Source: Bromus sterilis (Eukaryota; Streptophyta; Magnoliopsida; Poales; Poaceae). From it: a stretch of 64,000 nucleotides of DNA. Position numbers and translations under genes: made by a program. The notes under the pieces are model-generated. The model had not been told where the DNA came from and did not search any database. It saw only the letters and a program-made list of their open reading frames with translations. This document shows, piece by piece, positions 12,631 through 24,334 of this stretch (position 1 is the stretch's first letter; each line of letters opens with the position of its first letter). Location of the stretch: contig OX465597.1 in NCBI GenBank assembly GCA_950022295.1, forward strand, positions 184,945,016 to 185,009,015, in the 5' to 3' direction.

Positions 12631-13560
12631 ATGCCAAGAGCGAACATGCCGCCGCCACAGAACCCTCTCCTTGGGGAGGTTGTGACCGCAGTGGCTCAGG
12701 GCACAGCTGCGATCTTACAGATGCTGCAGAACCAGACTGCCCAGAGGAATGATCGACCACAGTACACCACACTACAGCAGTTCCTTGCTATCAACCCCCC
12801 AGGTTCTCCGAGGCTCGAGACCCGCTGGAGGCGGATGACTGGATCGCAGATATCAAGAAGCACTTCAACGCAAACACCGTCAGACCGGTCGACTACGTTA
12901 CCTTCGCCTCCTTCCAGCTTCAGGGTGCAACAGCCAGCTGGTACGATACCTACAAGGCCAACAAGGGCGATGCTATCATCACGTGGGCAGATTTCGTCGC
13001 AGACTTCAGAGCAGCGCATATTCCGAGTGGCCTGATGGACAGGAAGCGTGAGGAGTTCTTGGCTCTGAGACAGGGTGACAGGTCAGTTCAGCAGTATAAC
13101 CTGGCCTTCGCCAGGCTCGCCAGGTACGCTCCAGAGGAGGTCAGCACAGAGGCTAAGAAGATTGCCAGGTTCCGTGGAGGTCTCAGCACAGAGATCAAGT
13201 ACGCGCTCACTCAGTGCAGCCCCACGCTGTTCTCACAGTTCGTGGATCAGGCTATCTGCCAGGAGTCAGCCAGCGCAGAGTCGGATGCAGACAGGAAGCG
13301 CCAGAGGGAGCACAGTTCCGCGCTGATGGTTCACAAGAAGGAAAAGACGTGAGTCACAGAGGCACCACCGCAGAGACAGCAGTACCAGCAGAGGGGCGCC
13401 ATTGTCCGCACTTTTGCCCGCCCTCCCGTCCCAGTTCAGCAGGGGCCTCGCTCTACACCACCACACGCGAGGCCACCCAAGCCGCAGCAGCAGCCCAGGC
13501 CGGGCGTCTCCCAACTGCACCGATCCGCGCTTTGCTCGGCTTCCATCGCCTCCACCTCGC
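12631..13560 (+). pseudogene. gag: Chromovirus gag (capsid), frameshifted
   Basis: ATG at 12631 opens a frame starting MPRANMPPPQ. A frameshift lies at or near the C6 run at 12794-12799. The capsid domain then continues in the next frame with DDWIADIKKHF, ASWYDTYK and the REEFLALRQG block typical of retrotransposon gag (Retrotrans_gag). A TGA at 13350-13352 stops it, followed by a Pro/Gln-rich tail to about 13560. No intact CX2CX4HX4C zinc knuckle can be read between capsid and protease, where one is expected. It may have been deleted or scrambled by a further shift. Gag would form the virus-like particle. Confidence 0.85.
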
Positions 13561-16500
13561 TCTACTCCGAGCACCGCGATGGTGAAGGCACAGCCACGTG
13601 CACTTCGGGTGAACAACGTGATGCTCTCAGATGCTCAGCAGTCTTCAGAGATCGTTCTTGGTAGGTTGCTTGTATGATCAGTTCCCGCGACAGTGTTGTT
13701 CGATTCCTGAGCAACTCACTCTTTTATCTCCCAGTCTTTTGCAACAATGATTGATCTTCCAAGAGACCAGCTTCCGAGGGTACTCTCAGTTGTTACTCCT
13801 GGTTCCAAATTCACTTCTTCCTGGTCAGTTCCCGATGTAGAGATCCGTATTCAGGGAGTTCCCTTTTCAGCATCCTTGATTGTCTTGCCTCGTTCTGACA
13901 TTGATGTCATTTTGGGCATGGATTGGCTTGTGCAGCACAAGGCCAATATTGATTGTCCGACCAGATCTGTCAAGTTGACACATGATTCAGGTGCAGAAGT
14001 TTTGTACACTTGTGGCTCAGTGGCAGCAGCAACACAGTTGTACGCTTTGAACGCAGGAGTTGCGCCTTTGCTCGAAGAGGTCAGAGTTGTCTGTGAGTTC
14101 CCAGACGTCTTTCCGGAGGAGTTTCCAGAAATTCCCCCAGTTCGAGCTATTGAGTTCGTTATTGAGCTAGAGCCTGGTACCCAGCCGATTTCTCGGCATC
14201 CGTACAAGATGTGTTCGAAGGAGTTGATTGAGGTCAAGAAGCAGTTGACAGTGTTGGAAGCAGGCGGTTTTATCCGCGCGAGCACTTCCCCTTGGGGGTG
14301 CACCAGCTTTTTTTGTCCAGAAGAAGGATGGTACTAGCCGCTTGGTCCAGGATTATCGCGGTATCAACAAGAAGACCATCAAGAACAAGTACCCTTTACC
14401 CCGCATCAATGATCTGTTTGAGCAGTTAAATGGGGCTAAGGTGTTTTCCAAGCTTGACTTGAGGATGGGGTATCACCAAATCCGTGTTCGTGAAGAGGAC
14501 ATTCCCAAGACCGCGTTCAGCACACGTTATGGGCTGTACGAGTTCACAGTCATGACTTTTGGGTTCTCAAATGCCCCTCCGACATTCATGAGAGCTATGA
14601 ACTATTTGTTCCAAGAGTGGCTTGATGTGTTCGTGATCCTCTACCTCGACGACATTCTTGTCTATTCCAAGTCAGAGGCTGAGCATGAGGAACATTTGCG
14701 CTTGGTGCTGCAGAAGTTAAGAGAGCACCGGTATTACGCCAAGTTCTCCAAGTGTGAGTTTTGGCTGGAGAGGGTCAATTTTCTGGGCCATGTCATCTCC
14801 GCTGAGGGAATTGCGGTTGACCCAGAGCGAGTCCGCACTATTCAAGAGGGGGCTCCGCCGAAGAATGTGAAGCAGCTAAGGAGTTTTCTCGGCCTCGCCA
14901 GTTATTGCAGGAGGTTTGTGCAAAATTTCTCCAAAATAGCGAAGCCTATGACTGAATTGTTGTGCAAAGACAAGCGGTACACTTGGTCACCAGCTTTCCA
15001 GTCAGCCTTCGAGGAGTTAAGAGAGAAGCTGACCATAGCTCCAATTCTCACGCCGCCAGATGAGTCACAGCCTTTTCAAGTGTTTTGTGATGCCTCCTTG
15101 CAAGGTCTGGGCGGAGTCTTGATGCAAGGCAGGAATATTGTGGCGTATACCTCACAGCAGTTGAAGCCGAGTGAGAGGAATTATCCCACGCACGACTTGG
15201 AGCTTGCAGCAGTTGTGCACGCTTTTGTCACTTGGCGACACCTCCTCTTAGGGAGGAAGGTGGATGTGTTCACGGACCACAAAAGTCTGAAGTACTTGTT
15301 CACTCAGCCAAATCTGAACTTGAGGCAAATAAGATGGCTTGAAACCATTACTGAGTACACAGTTGATATTCAGTACACGCCTGCGAAGGCGAATGTCATA
15401 GCTGATGCGCTAAGCCGCAAGGGCGATTGCAATAATATCCAGGTGCAGAAGATCCACCCTGATTTGTGTGAGTCTTTTCGAAGGCTCAATCTCGAGCTAG
15501 TTCTAGCAGGCTACCTTGCCAACCTTGTGGTAGAGCCCACTATCCATGAGAAGATTCGTGAAGCTCAGTCTGGCAGATCAATGATACAAAAGATCAAACA
15601 GGGTATTTCCACCTCAGTTCCAAAGTACGGTTGCTTTTCAGTGCATAATGACGGCGCCGTGTTGTTCGAAGAGCTAGTTTTTGTTCCCAAGGAGGGAGAT
15701 CTCAGAGAGGTCATCATGAAGGAAGCCCATGATTCCAAGCTTTCGATTCACCCCGGCAGTACAAAGATGTATCAAGATCTCAAGCAAAGCTTTTGGTGGA
15801 CTCGTATGAAGCGGGATGTTGCCCGTTACGTGTCTCAGTGTGATGTGTGCAGGAGAGTGAAGGCACAGCACCAGAAGCCTGCAGGGTTGCTTCAGCCACT
15901 TGAGATTCCGGAGTGGAAATGGGATCATATAGAGATGGATTTCATCACAGGATTCCCCTTGTCGCAAAAGAAGAACAATGCCATCTTAGTTGTCATTGAC
16001 AATCTTTCCAAAGTTGCCCACTTCTTCCCAGTGAAGGACTCCATTTCAGCAGCTCAGTTGGCGTATTTGTACACCGAAAGAGTTGTATCTTTGCATGGCA
16101 TTCCCAAGAAGACCAGTTCTGATAGAGGCAGCCTTTTCACCTCTAAGTTCTGGCAGGCCTTTCAAAAGGCGATTGGTACGACAGTGTTGTTCAGTACCGC
16201 TTATCACCCTCAGGCAAGTGGGCAAGTCGAGCGCGTGAACCAAATCCTCGAGGACATACTTCGGGCATGTGTCATCTCGTTTGGCATGAAGTGGGAAGAG
16301 TGCTTGCCGTATGCTAAGTTCTCTTAAAACAACAGCTATCAGGCAAGTCTGCAGGCAGCGCCGTTTGAAGTCTTGTATGGCCGCAAGTGCAGGACACCTT
16401 TGAACTGGTCCGAGACAGGTGAGAGGCAGCTGTTCGGTCCAGATGTGATCCAAGAGGCAGAGGACAGAGTGAAGATTGCCCGAGAGCACCTAAAGGCAGC

Positions 16501-16978
16501 ATAGTCTAGGAAGAAGGCCTATTATGACGAAAGGCACCGTGGTGTAGCGTTTCAGGTTGGTGATTGGGCGTACCTGAGAGTGTCTCCATTGAGGGGAACT
16601 CACCGCTTTGTCATCAAAGGAAAGCTCGCTCCCAGATTTGTCGGACCTTTCCGCATCCTTGCGACTAGAGGACCTCTTGCCTTTCGGCTCGAGCTCCCAG
16701 AGAGTCTGTCCATGGTGCATGACGTGTTCCATGTGTCCCAGCTAAAGCAGTGCTTCAAGCAGCCAGAGCAGGCTGTTGACTTGGGCGAGATACAGCTGAG
16801 TGCGGACCTTTCCTACTCAGAGCGTCCAGTCCGTGTTCTTGAGGCGTACGAGCGCAAGACTCGCAACAAAACCGTCAAGTTCATGAAAGTTCAGTGGGCA
16901 CATCATTCGGAGAAGGAAGCAACGTGGGAGCATGAAGATCATCTCCGTTCTGAGTATCCTGAGTTGTTTCAGGCTTAG
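13561..16978 (+). pseudogene. pol: Chromovirus pol: protease, RT, RNase H, integrase, chromodomain (broken)
   Basis: The protease region keeps VPATVLFDS, but the next codon is TGA (13708-13710), exactly where the catalytic D-S/T-G glycine should be; another TGA sits at 13675-13677. An extra G in the run at 14294-14298 shifts the frame at the start of RT. After that, 14342-16324 is open: YLDD at codon 101 (14642), the RNase H aspartate in FCDAS at 15089, the integrase HHCC finger at about 15728-15850, and catalytic D15938, D16121 and E16229 with exact D-35-E spacing. TAA at 16325 and TAG at 16502 interrupt the integrase C-terminus. The last piece carries the chain from GDWAYLRVSP into a chromodomain (about 16800-16975) that would guide integration to marked chromatin. 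It ends with TAG at 16976. Confidence 0.95.
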
Positions 16979-17000
16979 ATCTCGGGACGAGATCCTGTGT

Positions 17001-17014
17001 TGGTGGGGGAGTGC
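17001..17014 (+). other. Polypurine tract of the chromovirus
   Basis: TGGTGGGGGAGTGC immediately precedes the 3' LTR start at 17015. Its position and purine run are what second-strand priming requires. Confidence 0.9.
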
Positions 17015-20000
17015 TGTAACAGCCCATGTGCAATAAATAGAAAACACCATGATATTGTACTTTGTCTTTTGACTTTGTAACTTGGCATGATTCTAAAGAT
17101 TGTAATTTCATTTGGTGATTTAAATTTGCATTGGGATTGGAGCCCATCTGGTTTGGTTGAGTTTGCTTCCAAAGTGGTTCAAGAAGGGTGTTTGAAGATT
17201 TTTCATTGTTGCATGCATGCTCTCCTCGACCCCAAACTTGGCCTAGCCATTTCCTTTGCAATGACAAGGGTTTTTAAAACCTCAAATCATTTTTGCCATC
17301 ATCAAAATATGGGCTCTAGTTCAAAGTGGTTTGAATTCAAAATGAGCTCACAATTTTTTTGTTGCCAAAAATGCCCAAACCATTTTTTAAAATTGAGGAA
17401 TAATGCAAGGTTAATTATACATATTTTATGTATTTTTCCTACTTCTATTTAATCAAAAAAAAACCTGAGTCCTTTTCTGTTTTATTAAATGGAAAAGGGG
17501 TCCAGAGAGGGGGTTTTCTTTTTTTTTTCCTTTCTTTTCCTCCAGCCCAGCCCACCTGGGCCCGTTTCCCCTCGGCCTGGCCCGCAGCGAAGGGGTACGC
17601 CCCTTCTTCCTCCTCTTTTCCAGCGGGGCAGCGCCCTTTTCCCTCTTTCTCTCTCACAGCGCTGCCACGGCGACGGCATGGAGCCCCATGGCCAGTGAGT
17701 GCGCCCCCCCTCCTTTTAAGCGCGCCGAGGCCCCCACGGAAACCCTAGGAGCCCATTCCTCCCTCCAATTTCTCTCCGCCGCCACCTCTACTGTTCCTGG
17801 AGTCCTCCCCTGTTCCGCCATGCCGCACGATGGGGAGCCCGAATCCTCCGTCGTTCACCCTCGTCTTCGAGCTTGTGTCTGCATCCTGCGACCACCGTGT
17901 TGATCCGCGTCGTCTCCCCCTCGCAGGTTCGAGTTAGGTGGAGCTGGGCGCCCCCTCGACGACGACCTCCGCCTCGGCCGTCTTCGTCTCCGATCACGGC
18001 CTCGTCTCCCTCCACCTCTCCGGCGCGTTCCCGTCGTCACCGAGCCCCTCTAGGTGAGCTTCACCGTCCCTCGTGGCCCGCGCGTAGGTCCCGAGTAGTA
18101 GCCGCGTAGTGCCTTGTGCCCGGGCCGTGTGTCGCCGTTGCCGTCGTGCACCCGTGGCCGTCGTGCCCTGGGCGTGTCGGGAGTAGTTGCGGGCGTGCCC
18201 TGGGGGTGTCCAGAGCGCGCCAACGGCAAGCAAGCAGCCTGTTTTGCTTCGTGCATAGGGCGCCGGCCCGGCTTGAACTTCTTCAGACAGCTGCGCCGCC
18301 GTGTCTTCGGATGAACCTAGCGTCGCCGACTTAGCTGCTCCGGCGAGGGCCCTATGGAGGAAGTTGGAGTTGGAGGTGCCCTCTGCAAGCCGAGCTTTTC
18401 CTTTTGGCTTCTGTCGCGCTAGTTTCGTAGATAGCCTCGCCATGGTTTGCTGTCACGCGCGGCCTGAGTCGTCAGGTTCAGAAGCCGCGGAGCCGCGCCG
18501 TTTTCAGTTGGAGATAGCGTCGCCGTCGTTCGTTCTCCGGCCAGATCCAGGCAGGTGTGGGTGCATGGATGTTCCAGCAAGGGTTTCCCGGTGGCCGTTA
18601 TCACATTGCTATCGTATAGCGCATGCTAGCCTCGTAGGCGTTCGTCGACGTGTCGCCTGTCAGGCAAGGCGAGGCCTTTTCTTCAGAGTTTGTGTAGGAG
18701 GGGGCAGATACCTTACCTTGATGTGTTGTTGTCCTTGTTCAAGACTCGAACAGCAGCGGAGTGGAAAGGGGGTGCAGTGGAGTTGAGCACGGCCTGGGTT
18801 CGAACCCCAGCCGGCGTGAAGCCCCCATTTTTGTTTCCTTTTTCCACGAGGCTGACGACCGGGCCCCTCACGTCAGTGGGGTATTGCCCGAGTGGGCAGT
18901 GGGCTGAGCCCACTGTTTATTTCTCGAGTCGGCCGATTTCGCCCGAGACCAGCCCAAGTTGGCTGAGTCTTTTTTTTTCCTTCCCTTTTCTTTTCTTTTT
19001 CGTTTTTATTTTCTGTTTAAAAATTCCAAATTGGTTTGAATTCAAATTCAATCTGAGTTTGGGATTTTGAGCAGTTCCACCCCAAACATATCTTGCCATA
19101 TATGATTTTGGGGTAGAATTGTCCACTGATCTAAATGGTGAGGTCCAATTTGCGGTTTGCCCCCTCTATTTTTGGAATGATGGTAAATTTGCATCTTAGC
19201 CCCCACATTTCTTTTTTATGTGGGGCATATCTTATATCATTTTGGTGTAGAAAAATCTACGGGTCAAAATGATCACCTCTGTTTTTATGTTTGAGCAACA
19301 AAAAATTGTGAACAATGTGGAAGGAAGTTGCACCCACATGTGACCATGCCATGATTGACTTTTACCCTTGTCACTCTTTGATCTTGTGGGTCCCATAAGG
19401 TGGTACACCCATGCATCTTTTCCACACCTCCTGTGACCTTCCTTGTGTCAATTTCACCGGCACTACTCCGTCTCCGGAATCGATGATTACTTTTCACGTT
19501 GTTTTTGTTCCTGTTATATGCATTGTTGATCATGCCATGTTGACATGTTACTTACACCAAAAATAAGGCTACGACCAAAGCCATTTTTTTACGTAAATAA
19601 TTTGCATATGAAGTTGCTGACGTGTCGTCACCGCCTTCATTTAAATCTGACTAGATAGGGTCACATCATGTCAATTAAACTTGATCATACCATCCTTGCC
19701 TGTGCATTGTACCCGTTACTTACTTGTGTGCCTTTTTCCTTGCCGGTACCTTACGTTAGCACCTGAGACCGCCGAGGAGTCTCACGTGGAGATTTCCGAC
19801 ACCGAGCCCGAGGACCCTGCTGCGTCTTCTTCGACGACCGATTACCCAGGCAAGGGGAAGATTCATACCATTACTTGATACCTTTCTGCCTACCTGCCTA
19901 GATGAATCCTAGAACGTTTGTTTGATCCTATCCACTTTGAACATGCCACCTTCAAAAACCAAAGAGCCATGATCCCCACATCCCAGCAAAACATTGTATT

Positions 20001-21482
20001 GCTCAGTTACCGCTCCTCAGCCATTGCTTAGTATGAGTAGGAAAACTTGCTGCTTACCCTATGTTATGGTTTGGGATATCATGTTATTTAAAGAAGTTGG
20101 TTGATATTTATTATTATTATGATGTTAATTACACTCAACGAATGATGGGAGACCAGGCTGTTCCCGCCAGGTGTTTTGTTCCATTTGAGTCACCTAGGTG
20201 CCGAGTTCCGGGTATTGTGTTTCTTGACGAGCGTGCCTAATGGTGTGTGGGATTCTATGGGGTCCCCTTGTCTTACATACCTAGCTTCATACAATTCTAG
20301 TTGTGGCCCGAGCTGATTTACTATTTGCAAACGTGTGTGTGCTTGGTTGGTACCCCAGCAGTTTTTGAAACAAACCGGGCCAGCGAGGACATGGTTCCTT
20401 TGTTGGCCCACTTGATCATCTAGGACCCGGTCTCATGTGAGAATTACCGGCAATCCGACATGCGTCATACGGTAGAGTCCGACCCGGGAGCGTGGCTTGT
20501 TCTTGGGTTGGGTGTCGACTCCCCGGGGGCCACCCGGAATTATGCGTTGTTAGTTAGAGGGACTCTGACGTTACGGAGTTTCAGACGTTCACCTAGCCAA
20601 GTGGAAACTGGGCGTACATGCGAATCCTATGATGGGCAGTTGGTACACCCCTGCAGGGTTCAATATTTTCGAAAAGCCGTGTCCGCGGTTATGGACGACT
20701 TGAGACCTACTCCTTGTTTATAGAATAACATCAATTTGAATATTAATTAAAACTTGCCTACCGTGTGAGTGCCTTGGTTGCTTTTCTTCGTCCAGGGGGA
20801 CCGAGAGAAGATCCAGGTTGTGTTATATTCGACGTAAGTAGGTGGATAGCAGTCCTATGACGCGATGTCACGTGTAATTCTTGGATCTTACCTTTACTCT
20901 AATAGAACGATAGCCACCATATATGCTAGTGCGGCTGCAACCTTACCTTTACTTGTCTTACACATAGGAAGTCAGTTATCCTGTAATGATATAATCTCAC
21001 CCCTGTTTTCCTTTTGTGCTTTTACTATTTTGCCTGATCGGCCGCTGTAGTGGATTATTACCTCGACCCGAGCACTGGACGATACTTCGTGAAGGTGCCC
21101 CGGAGGATGACGATGAGGTCGACCTCGTTTAGTAGATCCTACAGTTGGGCTTCGACGATCCGTGGGTGGACTCCTTATGTGCAGCCCACTCTAGGGCAAT
21201 TTGGATTTTGACCATACTCGGTCGTGTTTGTCTTCCGCTTGTTGCATGATATTCTGTTGGGTCCATGGACCTCTGAGATGATGTAATAATTCCAGTGGCG
21301 ATGTTTGCCCTGGACTCTATTTATTTATGTCTTAGTTAAAGTTCTTTGTTCTTATACTTGTTGTTGAGAATCCGGGCGACACGAGTGCGAGTGTCGTGAG
21401 TCGGTGGCTCTTTATGCGCTACTAACTTGAGCGGGACGCGAAAGCGACTAACTCGAGTTAGCACCGCATCGGGGGCCTTACA
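17015..21482 (+). repeat. 3' LTR of the chromovirus (4468 bp)
   Basis: It runs from TGTAACAGCCC to GGGGGCCTTACA and matches 7463-11946 along its whole length. Differences are scattered substitutions, small indels and a ~27-base gap near 19217. The target duplication CAACA follows at 21483. Confidence 0.95.
18794..18810 (+). promoter_or_regulatory. T-arm/B-box hairpin, 3' LTR copy
   Basis: This is the same perfect CTGGG-TTCGAAC-CCCAG arm as at 9236-9252, unchanged although surrounding bases differ between the LTRs. Confidence 0.35.
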
Positions 21483-21487
21483 CAACA
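21483..21487. repeat. Target-site duplication CAACA (right copy)
   Basis: It pairs with 7458-7462 and marks the right end of the chromovirus insertion. Confidence 0.95.
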
Positions 21488-22332
21488 CAACTTAAATATC
21501 AATCAACACATATTATTTCAACATCATATGACTACTAACAACGAGACTTCTCCCATGTCCTCAAGAACTAAAGGAACTACTAACAAGACATAAAAGAGAT
21601 CATGATTAGAGGTGATGAATATATGATGAACAATCTGGTCATAATAATAATTCTCCAACAAAACTTAATAGCATTCACCACAAAAGAGTAATCAACACCG
21701 GTAAAGTAGAGGGGATGAATAGTGCAAAGTACAACACGGATTGCAATGGGAAAGTGAGATGAGATGAAGATGGAGATGGTGCTGGTGATGGGGATGATGG
21801 TGATGATGATCTCGATGATGCTCGTGACAATAATGATGACAATGAGAAAGATCTCCCCTTCCGTGAGGAGTTCTCCCCGGCGGAATCTGCCCGCCGGAAA
21901 GGTCTTTTCTTCTCTGTAGGTTTTCGACATGGAGCGGCGGTGGAACTCACGATCCAACTTCTGTCCTTGGGTTTTTAGGTCACGGGAAGTATATAGGCCA
22001 AAGGAGAGCCCCGGGGGTGGGACCCCCTCCCAGGAAGCCACCTGGCATGGCCTAGGAGTGGCCACGCCACCAGGCCGCCTGGGAGCCTGGTGGCCCCCTT
22101 GGGGTTCCCTTTTGCATGCCTTCGTGATTTCTCCAAAAAGGTCTTCCCCGAAAGTTTCAGGTCATTAGGAGATGTGTTGATATGCCCACTCTACGTGCAC
22201 TTTTCCCCGCTGATTCCTGCGCCTGCTGTTTTGGAACTCGAAAGTTGTAAACTGTGTAAAATAAGCCAAAACACTATAAGAACAGCATCATATTATGAAA
22301 CCTTTCAATGAATAGAGGTACATTACGATACA
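21488..22332 (-). repeat. Athila-1 5' LTR, U3-side part (continues 6818-7462)
   Basis: This is the continuation of the LTR split by the chromovirus. A TATA-like TATATAC reads on the minus strand at 21989-21995, followed by GC-rich leader sequence toward lower coordinates, as expected for a minus-strand LTR. The outer end is uncertain. A ...GATACA edge at 22332 would give a total LTR length of about 1.49 kb. Confidence 0.65.
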
Positions 22333-22344
22333 AAATAGTAATGC

Positions 22345-23563
22345 ATGTTGGATCTATCAGCAACCTCTGCACCACTGGAGCTTTTCCCTCTGCTACCAGG
22401 GCACGAAGACCTCACCGGCGTCACCAGACGGGTCCGTTTGTACCGCTCCATCAAAGTAACCTGATCCTCCTCATCAACCATAGGAGGATGAGTAGTAGGC
22501 TCCCCATCCAAAGGCTGGCCAATCCCCTCTCCAGGCACAGGCACAACAGGAACCGGTGCATCTTCAACCTGCATACCATCAGCTTCAGGCTCCGACGGAT
22601 AATCGAGCATAGGAGTGTGGCCCTGCAATAACAATAAGAACAAAGCAACAAAATCAGAAAAGGCCAAATCGAAGGATGAAAAAGATACAACTACACACAA
22701 CATCATAGCTCCAGAAGTGGCAAATCAGCAGAGAACGGAACCACAGAGATCGTGAGTGCAGTACTCGAGCATTTTGTAATCCGTTGTACTCAAGCCAAGA
22801 GACTGCGACTCAAAATGTCCTCATGAAGACACATCGTCGGGTCCTCGACTCAAGAATATTGCCACATAGGACATACTCAATTCTGTAGCGGCTGAATACA
22901 CCTCTTCACGAAGACAGAGATGAGTTGAAGATCGGTCATTCTCTTTTTGAGATCCAAAATCAACTGCGCCATGGGATCCACCATCTCCAATTCAACAGGC
23001 GTCAGCTCATGCTCCCAAGACTCCCGCCTTAGCTCTCGTGCACCAGAATTAAACGGCGCCTAACCATATTGTTGGCCAGGAGCAATCTGATCCTTCACGT
23101 AAAACCAATTTTTCTGCCAACCTTGGACGGAATCCAGCTTCTTCATATCCAAGTACGCATCCTTATCCTTAATGGAGATGGAAGCACCCCCGAGAACATA
23201 CCCTGCGCAGGTCCTCTTCACACCGAAGAGATGCCTCTAGAGCCACCAATGAGGGTAAACCCCCAAGAAACATTCACATAGCGTGAGGAAGTACTCTATG
23301 TGTAGAACACCATTGGGGGTGAGGCCATGAAGCTGCAGCTGATAGGCAAACAGCAGCCCGCGAACAAAAGGATGGATGCGAAGAGAAAAATCACGCTGGG
23401 AAAATCTCTAAAAGCATACTCTCTCATCACCCTGAGGAGCAGGCACCTCCTCCTCCCTGGGAATCTGAACGGAGCCCTCGGCGATGAGCCCATCCGCCGT
23501 CAGAGACGCCAAATCCAACGCCCGGAAGCCTGATGACTCCCATTGACCGATGCACCTGGCCAT
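22345..23563 (-). pseudogene. Decayed Transposase_28-like ('putative gypsy-type transposon') gene
   Basis: On the minus strand an ATG at 23561-23563 opens a reading with in-frame stops (one at 23408-23410). It is clearly the same protein family as the plus-strand gene at 25671: shared blocks include the ERVCF region, IHPFVRGL, LTPNG and NWFYVKDQ. An exon-2-like frame starts at 22622 after a TTATTGCAG acceptor and begins GHTPM, matching GHVPV at 26631 in the other copy. Such genes are carried antisense in Tat-type gypsy elements, so the parent element here would be plus-strand. Four or more stops in exon 1 make it a pseudogene. Function in the family is unknown. Confidence 0.75.
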
Positions 23564-24170
23564 GACGCTTCTAGAGAAAGAAGACTAGAGGAACAGAGCG
23601 GGATTGGGCCCAAGATTGGAAAAAGAAGATCAGGCAAGCCCGGAAGCAAGAAAGACGGAGGCAAGGATAAGCAGAAGTCAAGAAATGCTGAAATCCAAAA
23701 TTACTGCTGGCCCCTCCTTATATAACCAGCAGCGCAAGGCCACCTATTCGTCGTTCATATTGGCACCATATCGATGGGGCACGATCCCACGCCCCCCATA
23801 TGGCATGGAAATCTCAACCGGTGCAGTAACCAGGCCGCCCATTACACACGAAAAACAAGGAGCCATCATGACGTCTCGCAAAACTAACATGGCATGACAC
23901 ATCCCATCATCTCTGAACGCAGCGCGCAACTATTCACAGTTGTAAAAAACCCTTCTGACGTCCCATCCTCGCAGAAGAGCTGACTGCACGCCTACGCAAG
24001 TTCACAGAATACTTTGACCAAGCTTATTGGACCACTCTCAGTCAAGCAGACCACTCCATCAACCTCTCAAATCATAAGCTTTCTTTTGATTTGATTCCAT
24101 CAAATAAACTCCCATCGCGAGCACCCCTCCACCTCTATCGAAGAAAACGCAACACGAAGCACCTTAAGAG
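23564..24170 (-). other. Upstream region of the decayed Transposase_28-like gene
   Basis: There is no coding sequence. The block near 23760-23880 aligns, in reverse, with 25420-25510 upstream of the plus-strand gene: GGGCGG, GTTACTGC, TTTCCATGC and CGTGGGATCGTGCC occur in the same order. Conserved upstream sequence suggests a shared promoter. A TATATAA reads on the minus strand near 23720. The right edge at 24170 is the junction with the truncated LTR. Confidence 0.5.
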
Positions 24171-24319
24171 GGTTTGCTCCTTCCTTACGAGTCGCGGACT
24201 CCTACGTCGGTGCCACTAGTGGGCTAAGGTTGGGCCCAGGCGGCATCTTTGTGGGCCTTCTGTCTTCGGGTACACCGGGTAGGCCCATCCATAGGGTTCA
24301 TGGGGCCACCCCCTCGTCA
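24171..24319 (-). repeat. 3' LTR of the Tat-type element, only the first 149 bp kept
   Basis: It matches 33876-34024 base for base except for about ten changes. In sense orientation the LTR start TGACGAGGGGG is at 24319. The rest of the LTR is missing and other Tat-derived sequence begins at 24170. Confidence 0.85.
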
Positions 24320-24334
24320 GTAGCCCCCGAGTGC
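24320..24334 (-). other. Polypurine tract of the Tat-type element
   Basis: On the sense (minus) strand GCACTCGGGGGCTAC directly precedes the 3' LTR. The same CTCGGGGGCT core recurs in the minisatellite and in an intron of the antisense gene. Confidence 0.8.

Larger units (their letters stand above)
7463..21482 (+). mobile_element. Complete chromovirus (gypsy, Tekay-like) LTR retrotransposon, 14.0 kb
   Basis: The element runs from TGTAACAG to CCTTACA with a 5-bp target duplication (CAACA). It has two 4.5 kb LTRs, an initiator-Met primer site, gag, protease, RT, RNase H, integrase and a C-terminal chromodomain, then a polypurine tract. Gene order and chromodomain place it among chromoviruses; the very long LTRs suggest the Tekay/Del lineage. 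The coding region has at least three frameshifts and five in-frame stops, so this copy is dead. By eye the LTRs differ by a few percent plus small indels, including a ~27-base gap in the 3' LTR near 19217, which fits an insertion of moderate age. The host is the LTR of Athila-1. Confidence 0.96.

Noticed and set aside
22323..23897. Several plus-strand ORFs of 60-107 codons
   Set aside because: They are shadows of the minus-strand pseudogene and its upstream region.
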